The notes under the pieces are model-generated. The model ran no database searches and was not told the DNA's origin. It worked only from the letters and a program-made list of their open reading frames with translations. A program made the position numbers and the translations under genes. Shown piece after piece: positions 43,180-55,656 of a DNA stretch of 64,000 nt; position 1 is the first letter of the stretch, and each line of letters opens with the position of its first letter. The stretch is taken from NCBI RefSeq assembly GCF_008704995.1, contig NZ_CP023747.1:5053501-5117500 (forward strand). The letters are read 5' to 3'. This stretch comes from Streptomyces nodosus (GTDB taxonomy: Bacteria > Actinomycetota > Actinomycetes > Streptomycetales > Streptomycetaceae).

Positions 43180-43998
43180 GTGAGTGCTGACCAGACCCAG
43201 CTCGCCTTTGACTGGAGCTGTCGGATCCTGTCCGACAACGGGTGTGGCTTTCCGGCTCCGGGCCTTGAGTCGTTCCTCTTCAAGCCGCTCGCCACGGTCG
43301 GCGGCTTCGAGTTCAACAAGGTGATGCTGCTCGCTCTCATCACCACCGCCCTGATCGTGGTGTTCTTCTCCGCAGCCTTCGGCAGGGCCAAGGTGGTTCC
43401 GGGCAAGCTCCAGATGATCGGCGAGGCCGGCTACGACTTCGTACGCCGCGGCATCGTCTACGAGACGCTCGGCAAGCGCGAGGGCGAGAAGTACGTCCCG
43501 CTGATGGTCTCGCTGTTCTTCTTCATCTGGATCATGAACGTCTGGTCCGTGATCCCGCTGGCCCAGTTCCCGGTCTCCTCGGTGATCGCCTTCCCGATGG
43601 TGCTCGCCCTGATCGTCTACATCACCTGGGTCTCCCTGACCTTCAAGAAGCACGGCTTCGTCGGCTTCTTCAAGAACGTCACGGGCTATGACAAGTCGCT
43701 CGGTGCGGTGCTGCCGCTGGTCATGGTCATCGAGTTCTTCTCGAACCTGCTGGTCCGCCCGTTCACACACGCGGTGCGACTCTTCGCCAACATGTTCGCG
43801 GGTCACCTGATGCTGGTGATGTTCACCGTCGCCTCCTGGTACCTGATGAACAGCTACATGATCCCGGCGGCCGGCGTCTCGTTCGTGATGACCATCGCCA
43901 TGATCTGCTTCGAGCTCTTCGTGCAGGCCGTCCAGGCGTACGTCTTCGTGCTCCTCGCCTGCTCGTACATTCAGGGCGCTCTCGCCGAGCACCACTGA
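43180..43998 (+). CDS. atpB: ATP synthase F0 subunit a
   Basis: 272 residues from GTG 43180 with GAAGGAG upstream; an in-frame ATG at 43144 is less likely. Five to six TM helices. The essential stator Arg is in THAVRLFANMFAGH, forming the proton half-channels against the c-ring. Confidence 0.95.
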   Translation: MSADQTQLAFDWSCRILSDNGCGFPAPGLESFLFKPLATVGGFEFNKVMLLALITTALIVVFFSAAFGRAKVVPGKLQMIGEAGYDFVRRGIVYETLGKREGEKYVPLMVSLFFFIWIMNVWSVIPLAQFPVSSVIAFPMVLALIVYITWVSLTFKKHGFVGFFKNVTGYDKSLGAVLPLVMVIEFFSNLLVRPFTHAVRLFANMFAGHLMLVMFTVASWYLMNSYMIPAAGVSFVMTIAMICFELFVQAVQAYVFVLLACSYIQGALAEHH

Positions 43999-44077
43999 GC
44001 CGAACCACCCGCCCGCACACTCCCAGTCGTCCGGTGGTCAACCCCCACCGGTCCATGAAAGAGAAGGAAGAACCGGC

Positions 44078-44320
44078 ATGTCCGCTCTCCAGACCCTCGC
44101 CGCTGATGGCATCCACGGCTCCGTCGGCTCCATCGGTTACGGCCTCGCCGCGATCGGCCCGGGCATCGGCGTCGGCATCATCTTCGGTAACGGCACCCAG
44201 GCCCTGGCCCGCCAGCCCGAGGCGGCCGGTCTGATCCGCGCCAACCAGATCCTGGGCTTCGCCTTCTGTGAGGCGCTGGCCCTGATCGGCATCGTCATGC
44301 CGTTCGTGTTCGGTAAGTAA
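44078..44320 (+). CDS. atpE: ATP synthase F0 subunit c
   Basis: 80-residue two-helix proteolipid. Helix 1 carries GPGIGVGIIFGNG; the polar loop is ARQPEA; the proton-carrying Glu65 is in FAFCEALALIG. Strong AAGGAAGAA leader, consistent with high expression. Confidence 0.97.
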   Translation: MSALQTLAADGIHGSVGSIGYGLAAIGPGIGVGIIFGNGTQALARQPEAAGLIRANQILGFAFCEALALIGIVMPFVFGK

Positions 44321-44358
44321 TCACCCCTTACCAGCACGTATCGACGAAAGGCACTGAT

Positions 44359-44910
44359 GTGATCGCCAACCTGGTGCAGCTGGCGGCCGAGGAGACGGGG
44401 CAGAACCCGCTCTACCCGGCCGGTCCCGAGCTGCTCGTCGGCACCATCGCCTTCGCCATCGTGTTCTTCTTCTTCTGGAAGAAGCTGCTCCCGAACATCA
44501 ACAAGGTTCTCGAGGAGCGTCGCGCGGCGATCGAAGGCGGCATTGAAGAGGCCGACGCCATGAAGGTCGAGGCCCAGAGCGTGCTTGAGCAGTACAAGGC
44601 TCAGCTCGCCGAAGCCCGGCACGAGGCCGCGCGGCTGCGCCAGGAGGCGCAGGAGCAGGGCGCCACTCTCATCGCCGAGATGCGCGCGGAGGGTCAGCGG
44701 CAGCGCGAGGAGATCGTCGCCGCCGGACACGCGCAGATCGAGGCCGACCGCAAGGCGGCCGGTCAGGCGCTGCGGCAGGACGTCGGCCGACTGGCCACCG
44801 ACCTGGCCGGCAAGCTCGTCGGCGAGGCCCTCGAGGACCACGCCCGTCAGAGCCGCGTGATCGACCGCTTCCTCGACGAGCTCGAGGAGAAGGCCGAGGC
44901 CGCGCGATGA
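44359..44910 (+). CDS. atpF: ATP synthase F0 subunit b
   Basis: 183 residues from GTG. A short periplasmic start is followed by one TM (~28-48, AFAIVFFFFWKKLLP), then a long charged coiled coil forming the peripheral stalk. Its stop overlaps atpH by 4 bp (ATGA). Confidence 0.95.
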   Translation: MIANLVQLAAEETGQNPLYPAGPELLVGTIAFAIVFFFFWKKLLPNINKVLEERRAAIEGGIEEADAMKVEAQSVLEQYKAQLAEARHEAARLRQEAQEQGATLIAEMRAEGQRQREEIVAAGHAQIEADRKAAGQALRQDVGRLATDLAGKLVGEALEDHARQSRVIDRFLDELEEKAEAAR

Positions 44911-45722
44911 ACGGAGCGAGCCGCGAGGCCCTGGCAGCCGCACGTGAGCGTCTCGACGCGCTGACGGACTCCACGTCCGTGGACGCGACGCGGCTCTCCG
45001 ACGAGCTGGCCGCCGTTACCGCGCTGCTCGACCGCGAGGCGTCGCTGCGTCGGGTCCTGACCGACCCGGCGCAGCCCGGCGAGGCCAAGGCCGAGCTGGT
45101 GCAGCGCCTGCTCGGCAGCCAGGTCGACGGCACGGCCGTGGACCTGGTGGCGGGTATGGTGCGTTCGCGCTGGTCGCAGCCGCGTGACCTGGTGGACGCG
45201 CTGGAGGAGCTGGCGAACCTCGCCGACCTCACCGCCGCCCAGCAGACGAACGCGCTGGACGATGTCGAGGACGAGCTGTTCCGGTTCGGCCGGATCGTCG
45301 CCTCCCACCCCGACCTGCGTGCGGCGCTGACCGACCGGGGCGCGGGCGCCCCGGCCAAGACCGAGCTGCTGCGGCGGCTGCTCGGGGGTCGTGCCCATGC
45401 CACCACCGAGCGTCTGGTGATGCGCCTTGTGACCGTGTCGCGGGGTCGTAGCCTGGAAGCGGGACTCGAGTCCCTGTCCAAGCTGGCTGCCGCGCGCCGG
45501 GACCGTCTGGTCGCCGTCGTTACCTCGGCCGTCCCGCTGAGCGACACGCAGAAGCAGCGCCTCGGCGCCGCTCTCGCCAAGCTCTACGGGCGCCGTATGC
45601 ACCTCAATCTCGACGTGGACCCCGAGGTCGTCGGCGGGATCCGGGTGCAGGTCGGTGACGAGGTCATCAACGGTTCGCTCGCGGACCGGCTCGAGGACGC
45701 CGCCCGCCGCATGGCGAGCTGA
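44907..45722 (+). CDS. atpH: ATP synthase F1 subunit delta
   Basis: 271 residues, longer than the ~180 of E. coli because of the N-terminal extension typical of actinobacterial delta subunits. The C-terminal signature is LGAALAKLYGRRMHLNLDVD followed by GGIRVQVGDEVINGSLADRL. Links stalk b to the alpha/beta crown. Confidence 0.94.
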   Translation: MNGASREALAAARERLDALTDSTSVDATRLSDELAAVTALLDREASLRRVLTDPAQPGEAKAELVQRLLGSQVDGTAVDLVAGMVRSRWSQPRDLVDALEELANLADLTAAQQTNALDDVEDELFRFGRIVASHPDLRAALTDRGAGAPAKTELLRRLLGGRAHATTERLVMRLVTVSRGRSLEAGLESLSKLAAARRDRLVAVVTSAVPLSDTQKQRLGAALAKLYGRRMHLNLDVDPEVVGGIRVQVGDEVINGSLADRLEDAARRMAS

Positions 45723-45835
45723 CGCAACTCGACAGCAGTACTACGGCCCGCGTTGGGCCGTGCAGAGGATTCCTGGGGGCCGCCCCCAGACCCCCATAGA
45801 AACTTCGGGCCCAACAAGGAGAGCAGGGAACCCAG

Positions 45836-47428
<1,593 letters not shown>

Positions 47429-47449
47429 CGTAAGGAAGGGACCTGACTC

Positions 47450-48367
47450 ATGGGAGCCCAGCTCCGGGTCTACAAGCGTCGCATCCGATCCGTCAGCGCG
47501 ACCAAGAAGATCACGAAGGCGATGGAGATGATCGCCGCCTCGCGCGTCGTCAAGGCGCAGCGCAAGGTGGCGGCCTCCACGCCGTACGCGACCGAGCTCA
47601 CGCGCGCGGTCACGGCGGTCGGCACCGGTTCGAACACCAAGCACCCGCTGACCACCCAGGCCGAGACGGTGACCCGGTCCGCGGTTCTGCTCCTGACGAG
47701 CGACCGCGGTCTGGCCGGCGCCTACAACTCCAACGCGATCAAGGCGGCGGAGCAGCTGACGGCACGGCTGGAGCGCGAGGGCAAGCAGGTCGAGACGTAT
47801 ATCGTCGGCCGTCGCGGTGTGGCCCACTACAACTTCCGTGAGCGCCCGGTCGCGGAGGAGTGGACGGGTTTCACGGACGAGCCGACGTATGCGGACGCCA
47901 AGGCGGTCGCGGCGCCGCTGATCGAGGCCATCGAGAAGGACACGGTGGACGGCGGAGTGGACGAACTCCACATCGTCTACACCGAGTTCATCTCGATGAT
48001 GACGCAGACGGCGAGCGACGCGCGCCTGCTGCCGCTCAGCCTCGACGAGGTGGCCGAGGAGTCGTCCGCCAAGGACGAGATCCTTCCGCTGTACGAGTTC
48101 GAGCCGTCGGCGGAGGACGTCCTCGACGCCCTGCTGCCGCGCTACGTCGAGAGCCGTATCTACAACGCGCTGCTGCAGTCGGCCGCTTCCAAGCATGCCG
48201 CCACGCGCCGTGCGATGAAGTCGGCGACCGACAACGCGGGTGAGCTGATCAACACGCTCTCCCGTCTTGCCAACGCGGCCCGCCAGGCCGAAATCACCCA
48301 GGAAATCAGCGAGATCGTCGGTGGCGCGAGCGCCCTGGCCGACGCGACCGCGGGGAGTGACAACTAA
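47450..48367 (+). CDS. atpG: ATP synthase F1 subunit gamma
   Basis: 305-residue central shaft. N-terminal helix MGAQLRVYKRRIRSVSATKK and C-terminal helix NALLQSAASKHAATRRAMKS flank the Rossmann-like middle; LTSDRGLAGAYNSN is diagnostic. TAA overlaps the atpD ATG by one base. Confidence 0.97.
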   Translation: MGAQLRVYKRRIRSVSATKKITKAMEMIAASRVVKAQRKVAASTPYATELTRAVTAVGTGSNTKHPLTTQAETVTRSAVLLLTSDRGLAGAYNSNAIKAAEQLTARLEREGKQVETYIVGRRGVAHYNFRERPVAEEWTGFTDEPTYADAKAVAAPLIEAIEKDTVDGGVDELHIVYTEFISMMTQTASDARLLPLSLDEVAEESSAKDEILPLYEFEPSAEDVLDALLPRYVESRIYNALLQSAASKHAATRRAMKSATDNAGELINTLSRLANAARQAEITQEISEIVGGASALADATAGSDN

Positions 48368-49803
48368 TGACCACCACTGTTGAGACGGCCACGGCGACGG
48401 GCCGCGTCGCGCGGGTCATCGGCCCGGTCGTCGACGTGGAGTTCCCCGTCGACGCGATGCCGGACATCTACAACGCCCTTCACGTCGAGGTCGCCGACCC
48501 GGCGAACGAGGGCGAGAAGAAGACGCTGACCCTGGAGGTCGCCCAGCACCTGGGTGACGGCCTGGTCCGCACCATCTCCATGCAGCCCACCGACGGTCTG
48601 GTCCGCCAGTCCCCGGTGTCCGACACCGGCTCGGCGATCTCCGTCCCGGTCGGCGACTTCACCAAGGGCAAGGTGTTCAACACCCTCGGTGAGGTGCTGA
48701 ACGTCGACGAGTCCTACGACGGTGAGCGCTGGCCGATCCACCGCAAGGCCCCGAACTTCGACGAGCTCGAGTCGAAGACCGAGATGTTCGAGACCGGCGT
48801 CAAGGTCATCGACCTGCTGACCCCGTACGTCAAGGGCGGCAAGATCGGTCTGTTCGGTGGCGCCGGTGTCGGCAAGACGGTGCTCATCCAGGAGATGATC
48901 TACCGTGTCGCCAACAACCACGACGGTGTCTCCGTGTTCGCCGGTGTCGGTGAGCGCACCCGTGAGGGCAACGACCTCATCGAGGAGATGAGCGAGTCCG
49001 GCGTCATCGACAAGACCGCGCTGGTCTTCGGTCAGATGGACGAGCCCCCGGGCACCCGTCTGCGCGTCGCGCTGGCCGGCCTCACCATGGCCGAGTACTT
49101 CCGTGACGTCCAGAAGCAGGACGTGCTGTTCTTCATCGACAACATCTTCCGCTTCACGCAGGCCGGTTCCGAGGTCTCCACCCTGCTCGGCCGGATGCCC
49201 TCCGCGGTGGGTTACCAGCCGAACCTGGCCGACGAGATGGGTCTCCTCCAGGAGCGCATCACCTCGACCCGTGGTCACTCGATCACCTCGATGCAGGCGA
49301 TCTACGTCCCCGCGGACGACCTGACCGACCCGGCCCCGGCCACCACCTTCGCCCACCTCGACGCGACGACGGTTCTGTCCCGTCCGATCTCCGAGAAGGG
49401 CATCTACCCGGCCGTGGACCCGCTGGACTCCACGTCCCGGATCCTGGACCCGCGGTACATCGCGCAGGATCACTACAACGCCGCCATGCGCGTCAAGACG
49501 ATCCTGCAGAAGTACAAGGACCTCCAGGACATCATCGCGATCCTCGGTATCGACGAGCTCGGCGAAGAGGACAAGCTCGTCGTCCAGCGCGCCCGTCGTG
49601 TGGAGCGCTTCCTGTCCCAGAACACCCACGTCGCCAAGCAGTTCACCGGCGTCGACGGGTCGGACGTCCCGCTGGACGAGTCGATCGCGGCCTTCAACGC
49701 GATCATCGACGGCGAGTACGACCACTTCCCGGAGCAGGCGTTCTTCATGTGCGGTGGTATCGAGGACCTGAAGAAGAACGCGAAGGAGCTGGGCGTCTCC
49801 TGA
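48367..49803 (+). CDS. atpD: ATP synthase F1 subunit beta
   Basis: 478-residue catalytic subunit. Walker A GGAGVGKTVL, catalytic Glu in GERTREGNDL, DELSEED-type loop replaced by DELGEEDKL, and the ALAGLTMAEYFRD motif. Full length and undisturbed. A structured 178-bp spacer separates it from atpC. Confidence 0.98.
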   Translation: MTTTVETATATGRVARVIGPVVDVEFPVDAMPDIYNALHVEVADPANEGEKKTLTLEVAQHLGDGLVRTISMQPTDGLVRQSPVSDTGSAISVPVGDFTKGKVFNTLGEVLNVDESYDGERWPIHRKAPNFDELESKTEMFETGVKVIDLLTPYVKGGKIGLFGGAGVGKTVLIQEMIYRVANNHDGVSVFAGVGERTREGNDLIEEMSESGVIDKTALVFGQMDEPPGTRLRVALAGLTMAEYFRDVQKQDVLFFIDNIFRFTQAGSEVSTLLGRMPSAVGYQPNLADEMGLLQERITSTRGHSITSMQAIYVPADDLTDPAPATTFAHLDATTVLSRPISEKGIYPAVDPLDSTSRILDPRYIAQDHYNAAMRVKTILQKYKDLQDIIAILGIDELGEEDKLVVQRARRVERFLSQNTHVAKQFTGVDGSDVPLDESIAAFNAIIDGEYDHFPEQAFFMCGGIEDLKKNAKELGVS

Positions 49804-49857
49804 GCGAGCGCCTGAGGCGGGCCCCGAACAGGGGTTCGTGACAGGTACTGCCTCTTG

Positions 49858-49922
49858 GCGAGAGGGGTGGAGAAGTGTCCCGCGGTTCCCACCGCGGGGT
49901 GCGGTCCGCCCCTCTCCCCACG
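49858..49922 (+). promoter_or_regulatory. Nested hairpin in atpD-atpC spacer
   Basis: Outer arms GAGAGGGG and CCCCTCTC enclose an inner CCGCGGTTCCCACCGCGG palindrome. The position, between the last two atp genes, suggests mRNA processing or attenuation that lowers epsilon synthesis. Inference from structure only. Confidence 0.5.
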
Positions 49923-49981
49923 CCTACTAGAATTCAGACCAACACCCGGCACCCGCCGGGTGGTGACCCGAGGAGCCACCC

Positions 49982-50356
49982 TTGGCTGCTGAGCTGCACG
50001 TCGAGCTGGTCGCCGCCGACCGCCAGGTCTGGTCCGGCGAGGCCACCCTGGTCGTCGCGCGCACCACGTCCGGCGACATCGGCGTCATGCCCGGTCACCA
50101 GCCGCTGCTCGGTGTGCTGGAGTCGGGCCCGGTGACCATCCGTACGAGTGATGGTGGAACGGTCGTCGCCGCGGTGCACGGCGGTTTCATCTCGTTCGCG
50201 GACAACAAGCTGTCGCTGCTGGCCGAGATCGCCGAGCTGTCGGAGGAGATCGACGTCCAGCGTGCGGAGCGGGCCCTGGAGCGGGCGAAGTCGGAGGCCG
50301 ACGCCTCCGCCGAGCGCCGCGCGGAGGTCCGACTGCGTGCGGTGTCGGCGCACTGA
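49982..50356 (+). CDS. atpC: ATP synthase F1 subunit epsilon
   Basis: 124 residues from a TTG start preceded by GAGGAG. N-terminal beta sandwich (LHVELVAADRQVWSGEATLV, GDIGVMPGHQPLLGVL) and C-terminal helical hairpin that can inhibit ATP hydrolysis. Last gene of the operon. Confidence 0.96.
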   Translation: MAAELHVELVAADRQVWSGEATLVVARTTSGDIGVMPGHQPLLGVLESGPVTIRTSDGGTVVAAVHGGFISFADNKLSLLAEIAELSEEIDVQRAERALERAKSEADASAERRAEVRLRAVSAH

Positions 50357-50413
50357 CCCCGGCGGCGACCCCAGGCCCTTCGGGCCCGGGGGAGCGCCGA
50401 ACTGATGATGTGA

Positions 50414-50461
50414 CTCAGCCGCGGCTGGATCCGGAGCAATCCGGATCCAGCCGCGGCTGAG
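50414..50461 (+). terminator. Perfect 22-bp hairpin after the atp operon
   Basis: CTCAGCCGCGGCTGGATCCG-GA, GCAA loop, then the exact complement. An unusually long perfect stem, followed 14 nt later by TTTTTT. The main operon terminator. Confidence 0.85.
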
Positions 50462-50517
50462 GTGGATGCGGGTGTTTTTTCCGTTCCGTTACCTAGGAGA
50501 CGAGGAGGTCGGTGCCG

Positions 50518-50964
50518 ATGGTCCTCGCTCTGACTGTGTGCGGAATCGTCGTGGTGCTCGCGGCGGTGGGACTGTTCGTCTTCGGTCTGCGCCGCAGGCT
50601 CATCCAGCGCTCCGGTGGGACCTTCGACTGCAGTCTGCGCTGGGACGTGCCGGAGAAGCCGGACACCGGCGGCAAGGGCTGGAGCTACGGCGTGGCCCGC
50701 TACAACGGTGACTGCGTCGAGTGGTACCGGGTCTTCTCCTATGCGCTGCGTCCCCGCCGCATCCTGGAACGCTCGGCGATCGAGGTGGCCGGCCGCCGTC
50801 TTCCCGAGGGCGAGGAGGAGATGGCGCTGCTCTCCGACGCAGTGATCCTCACCTGTCTGCACCGGGGCACCCGCCTGGAACTCGCGATGAGCGACGACGC
50901 GCTGACCGGCTTCCTCGCCTGGCTGGAAGCGGCCCCGCCCGGGCAGCGTGTGAACGTGGCGTAG
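50518..50964 (+). CDS. DUF2550 domain-containing membrane protein
   Basis: 148 residues from ATG 50518, 9 nt after GAGGAGG; a GTG six bases earlier is in frame. One N-terminal TM (~2-24) is followed by a cytosolic domain with RSGGTFDCSLRW, GWSYGVARYNGD and WYRVFSYALRPRRILER, which define DUF2550. Conserved right after atp genes in actinobacteria; function unknown. Followed by its own hairpin. Confidence 0.9.
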   Translation: MVLALTVCGIVVVLAAVGLFVFGLRRRLIQRSGGTFDCSLRWDVPEKPDTGGKGWSYGVARYNGDCVEWYRVFSYALRPRRILERSAIEVAGRRLPEGEEEMALLSDAVILTCLHRGTRLELAMSDDALTGFLAWLEAAPPGQRVNVA

Positions 50965-50972
50965 ACGTTGAA

Positions 50973-51005
50973 GAAGCTCCCCCGGACCCGGTCCGGGGGA
51001 GCTTC
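50973..51005. terminator. Hairpin between convergent DUF2550 and chitinase genes
   Basis: GAAGCTCCCCCGGACC and GGTCCGGGGGAGCTTC form a near-perfect 16-bp stem. It can act in both directions between the convergent genes. Confidence 0.85.
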
Positions 51006-51033
51006 GGTGTTTCAGCGGGTGGTGCCCTGACTG

Positions 51034-52857
<1,824 letters not shown>

Positions 52858-52924
52858 GCTGCGCCTCCTCGATGTCTCGGGGGCGTGACTGAGCCTTCAC
52901 GCCCACAGTGCCGCGAGAATAGAA

Positions 52925-52957
52925 AGGTCTGGACCACGGGTCAAGAGGTCTGGACCA
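52925..52957 (-). promoter_or_regulatory. Paired 12-bp chitinase operator repeats
   Basis: TGGTCCAGACCT occurs twice (52936-52925 and 52957-52946), 21 bp apart, two helical turns. This is the known signature of Streptomyces chitinase promoters. The distal copy extends to ACTGGTCCAGACCTCT, 14 of 16 matches to the DasR site ACTGGTCTAGACCACT. Expect repression relieved by GlcN-6-P and activation by chitooligosaccharide-sensing regulators. Confidence 0.85.
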
Positions 52958-52961
52958 GTGC

Positions 52962-53615
52962 TCAGTCGATCCGGCCGCTCCCCAACTCCCGTACAAGGAC
53001 CGCGGCTTGCGCTCTGCTGCGCAGCTCCAGCTTGCCCAGCAACCGGCTGACGTGGGTCTTCACCGTCGACTCGGCCATGGAGAGCCGCCCCGCGATCTCG
53101 GCGTTGGACAGCCCCTCACCGAGGCAGGACAGCACCTCCCGCTCGCGCCGGGTGAGGACGTCCAGGACCGCCGGGTCGGCCCGGGGCCCGGGAGCCGCCC
53201 GGGCGGCGAACTCCGCGATCAGACGCCGGGTCACGGCCGGCGCGATCATCCCCTCGCCCCGGGCCACCGTGCGCACCGCCTCGATGAGGTCCCGGGCCTC
53301 CACGTTCTTCAGCAGGAAGCCGGACGCACCCGCCCGCAGCGCCCCGAACACATAGGCGTCGAGGTCGAAGGTGGTCAGCACCAGCACATCGGCCAGCTGC
53401 TCGGCCACCACCTGCCGGGTCGCCGACACCCCGTCGAGACGCGGCATCTGCACATCCATCAGGACGAGATCCGGCCGCAGCTCCCGGGCGAGTGCCACCG
53501 CCCGCTCTCCGTCCGGGGCCTCCCCGACCACCTCGATGTCGGGCGCGCTGCGCAGGATGAGGACGAGCCCGGCCCGTACGGCGGACTGGTCCTCGGCGAC
53601 GAGCACACGGATCAT
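52962..53615 (-). CDS. NarL/LuxR-type response regulator next to chiC
   Basis: 217 residues. Receiver domain ~1-120 with acidic E8/D9, phospho-Asp54 in VLMDVQMPRLDG and Lys in GFLLKN; LuxR HTH ~148-212 (LTRREREVLSCLGEGLSNAEIA, STVKTHVSRLL). It begins inside the end of the kinase gene (4-bp ATGA overlap). By position it is the counterpart of ChiR, the activator of chitinase genes. Confidence 0.9.
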   Translation of the reverse strand: MIRVLVAEDQSAVRAGLVLILRSAPDIEVVGEAPDGERAVALARELRPDLVLMDVQMPRLDGVSATRQVVAEQLADVLVLTTFDLDAYVFGALRAGASGFLLKNVEARDLIEAVRTVARGEGMIAPAVTRRLIAEFAARAAPGPRADPAVLDVLTRREREVLSCLGEGLSNAEIAGRLSMAESTVKTHVSRLLGKLELRSRAQAAVLVRELGSGRID

Positions 53616-54811
53616 GCGGGATCTCCTTGGGCGAGGGGAAGGTCGGCTCGTACGGTCCAGGAAGGGCCCTCGGGCCCGGCCTCGAAGGTGCCGCCCAGCA
53701 GCGCGGCCCGCTCCCGCATCCCGACGAGCCCGGCCCCGGAGCCGGGCGCGCGGGGCCCGGACCGCTCACCGTAGGGGCTGCTCACCCGGACGCGCAGGAC
53801 CCCGTCCCGCTGCGCCAGCCGTATCGTGATCCGGCCGGGGCGGGCGTGCTTGAGGGCGTTGGTCAGGGACTCCTGCACGATGCGGTACGCGGCCAGCTCC
53901 ACCGGTACGGGGACCTCCTCCCAGGAGGCGTCGAGGACGATGTCGAGGCCGCCCGCGCGGGCCCGGTCGACCAGGGCGCCGAGGCCGTCCAGGGAAGGTG
54001 TCGCGGCGGGCTCCCGGGCGTCGGCGGTGGCGGCCCGCCCCGCCGGGCCCTCGGGGCCGGGGGCGCGCAGGATCCCGATCAGCCGCCGCATCTCGGCGAG
54101 GCCCGCCACGCTGTTCTCGCGGATGACGGCGAGGGCGTCCTTGGACGTGCCCGGGTCGTCGAGGGAGAGGGCAGCCGTGGAGTGGATGGCGATCGCGGAC
54201 AGATGGTTGGCCACCAGATCGTGCAACTCCCGTGCCATCCGGGCCCGTTCCTCGGTGACGGCCTGGGTGCGATCCAACTCGGCGAGCAGCGCGGTCTGTT
54301 CGGCGCGCAGACGTTCGGCCACGGCGGTGTCGCGATGGTTGCGCACCACCCAGCCGGTGGCCGCGGGCCCCAGGCAGAGCACTGCCACGGCCGCGCCGAT
54401 CAGCAGGCTCTGCGGGGTGCGCCAGAGCGCGAAGGGGACGACGGTGCCGAGCACCGTGAGCACCCCCGTGATCCAGGGGATGCGGCGGGCGGAGGCGGCC
54501 GAGCCGTACAGGACGGCCGCATACACCAGATCGGTGAACATCACCGTCGTGGCGAGGCTGCCCCGGGTGAAGAGGTCCGCGACGATCGCCACGGTCCCGG
54601 TGGCCAGCGCCGCCCGCGGGCGGGTGCGGCGCAGCAGTTCACAGCCCGCCGTCACCACCAGCGGGATCAGGATCGCCCAGCCCCGGTCGAGGACGGACGT
54701 CGGGTCGTGGCCGGTGCGGAGCCCCGCGCCGAGCAGCAGGAGCCCGCCGAGCAGCCCGCCGGCCGCGATCAGGACGTCGTCGCGGTGCGGACGGGGGAGT
54801 CGCGGGGCCAT
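53612..54811 (-). CDS. Sensor histidine kinase (HisKA_3), partner of the chiC-linked regulator
   Basis: 399 residues from ATG 54811, preceded by GGATGGAG; an in-frame start at 54874 would add 21 poorly supported residues. Five or so TM helices (~12-150), then a coiled linker, HisKA_3 with the phospho-His in ARELHDLVANHLSAIAIH, and a HATPase domain (YRIVQESLTNALKHA, GAGLVGMRERAALLGG). NarL-family kinase, here placed with chiC like ChiS. Confidence 0.9.
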   Translation of the reverse strand: MAPRLPRPHRDDVLIAAGGLLGGLLLLGAGLRTGHDPTSVLDRGWAILIPLVVTAGCELLRRTRPRAALATGTVAIVADLFTRGSLATTVMFTDLVYAAVLYGSAASARRIPWITGVLTVLGTVVPFALWRTPQSLLIGAAVAVLCLGPAATGWVVRNHRDTAVAERLRAEQTALLAELDRTQAVTEERARMARELHDLVANHLSAIAIHSTAALSLDDPGTSKDALAVIRENSVAGLAEMRRLIGILRAPGPEGPAGRAATADAREPAATPSLDGLGALVDRARAGGLDIVLDASWEEVPVPVELAAYRIVQESLTNALKHARPGRITIRLAQRDGVLRVRVSSPYGERSGPRAPGSGAGLVGMRERAALLGGTFEAGPEGPSWTVRADLPLAQGDPA

Positions 54812-54963
54812 GGCTCCATCCAACAGGGCGGGCGGGCCCGGCACCTGATGCCGGAGGAGGGTCCGCGTGTACATCGAAGGATGCAGAGGGAGTTCGTCAC
54901 CGCCGACGACGCCCGCGGTGCCGGCCCCCGGGACGCTGGAGGGGGGAACGAGAGGAGCGAGCC

Positions 54964-55596
54964 GTGATCGTCGCCTTGGTCGTCGCGTGTGAGGCCGGGT
55001 TCTGGGTGCTGCTGGCCGCGGGCCTGGCCGTCCGCTGTCTGCTGGGGAAGCGCCGTACCGGCGCGGCGCTGCTGCTGGGGGTGCCGCTCCTCGAGGTGGT
55101 CCTGTTCGTGGCCACCGCGGTCGATCTGAGGAACGGTGCGGAACCGGGCTGGGAACACGGCCTGGCGGCGCTCTACCTAGGCTTCACCGTCGCCTACGGC
55201 CCCTACACCCTCCGGTGGCTGGACGGGCACGCGGCCCACCGCCTGGGCGGCGGCCCGCCCCCGCCGAAGCCGCCGCGCCACGGCATGGCCCGCGCGGGAC
55301 ACGAGGCGAAGCTGTGGCTGCGGACCGTGGCCGGGGCGGCGGTGGCGCTGCTGCTGCTCCAGCTCGCCGTCCGGTACGTGGGTGACTCCGGTGACACCGG
55401 GTCGTTGCGCGCCTTCCAGGGGCTGGCCCTGCGCTGCGCAGGCCTCCACGGGGTGATCGCGCTGACGTATGTGCTCTGGCCCAAGAAGGCCCCGCCCCCG
55501 GCTCCGGCCCGAGCCCCGGCCCCGCATGAGGCCGCGCACCGGGACGGACGGGAGGCCGCACACGAGGAGCACGGCCGCCCCGCGACCGGCCGGTAG
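54964..55596 (+). CDS. Integral membrane protein of unknown function
   Basis: 210 residues from GTG 54964 with GAGCGAGCC leader. Four predicted TM helices (~1-27, 37-58, 66-85, 118-137 and possibly 150-172) with a Pro-rich cytosolic loop (GGGPPPPKPPRHG) and a Pro/Ala/His-rich C-terminal tail. No family recognised. Divergent from the kinase gene. Confidence 0.7.
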   Translation: MIVALVVACEAGFWVLLAAGLAVRCLLGKRRTGAALLLGVPLLEVVLFVATAVDLRNGAEPGWEHGLAALYLGFTVAYGPYTLRWLDGHAAHRLGGGPPPPKPPRHGMARAGHEAKLWLRTVAGAAVALLLLQLAVRYVGDSGDTGSLRAFQGLALRCAGLHGVIALTYVLWPKKAPPPAPARAPAPHEAAHRDGREAAHEEHGRPATGR

Positions 55597-55656
55597 CCGC
55601 CTCGCCGCCCGCGAAAGGACCGGCGCGGCGGCCCAGGCTCCGAAGAGCGCGACGGC

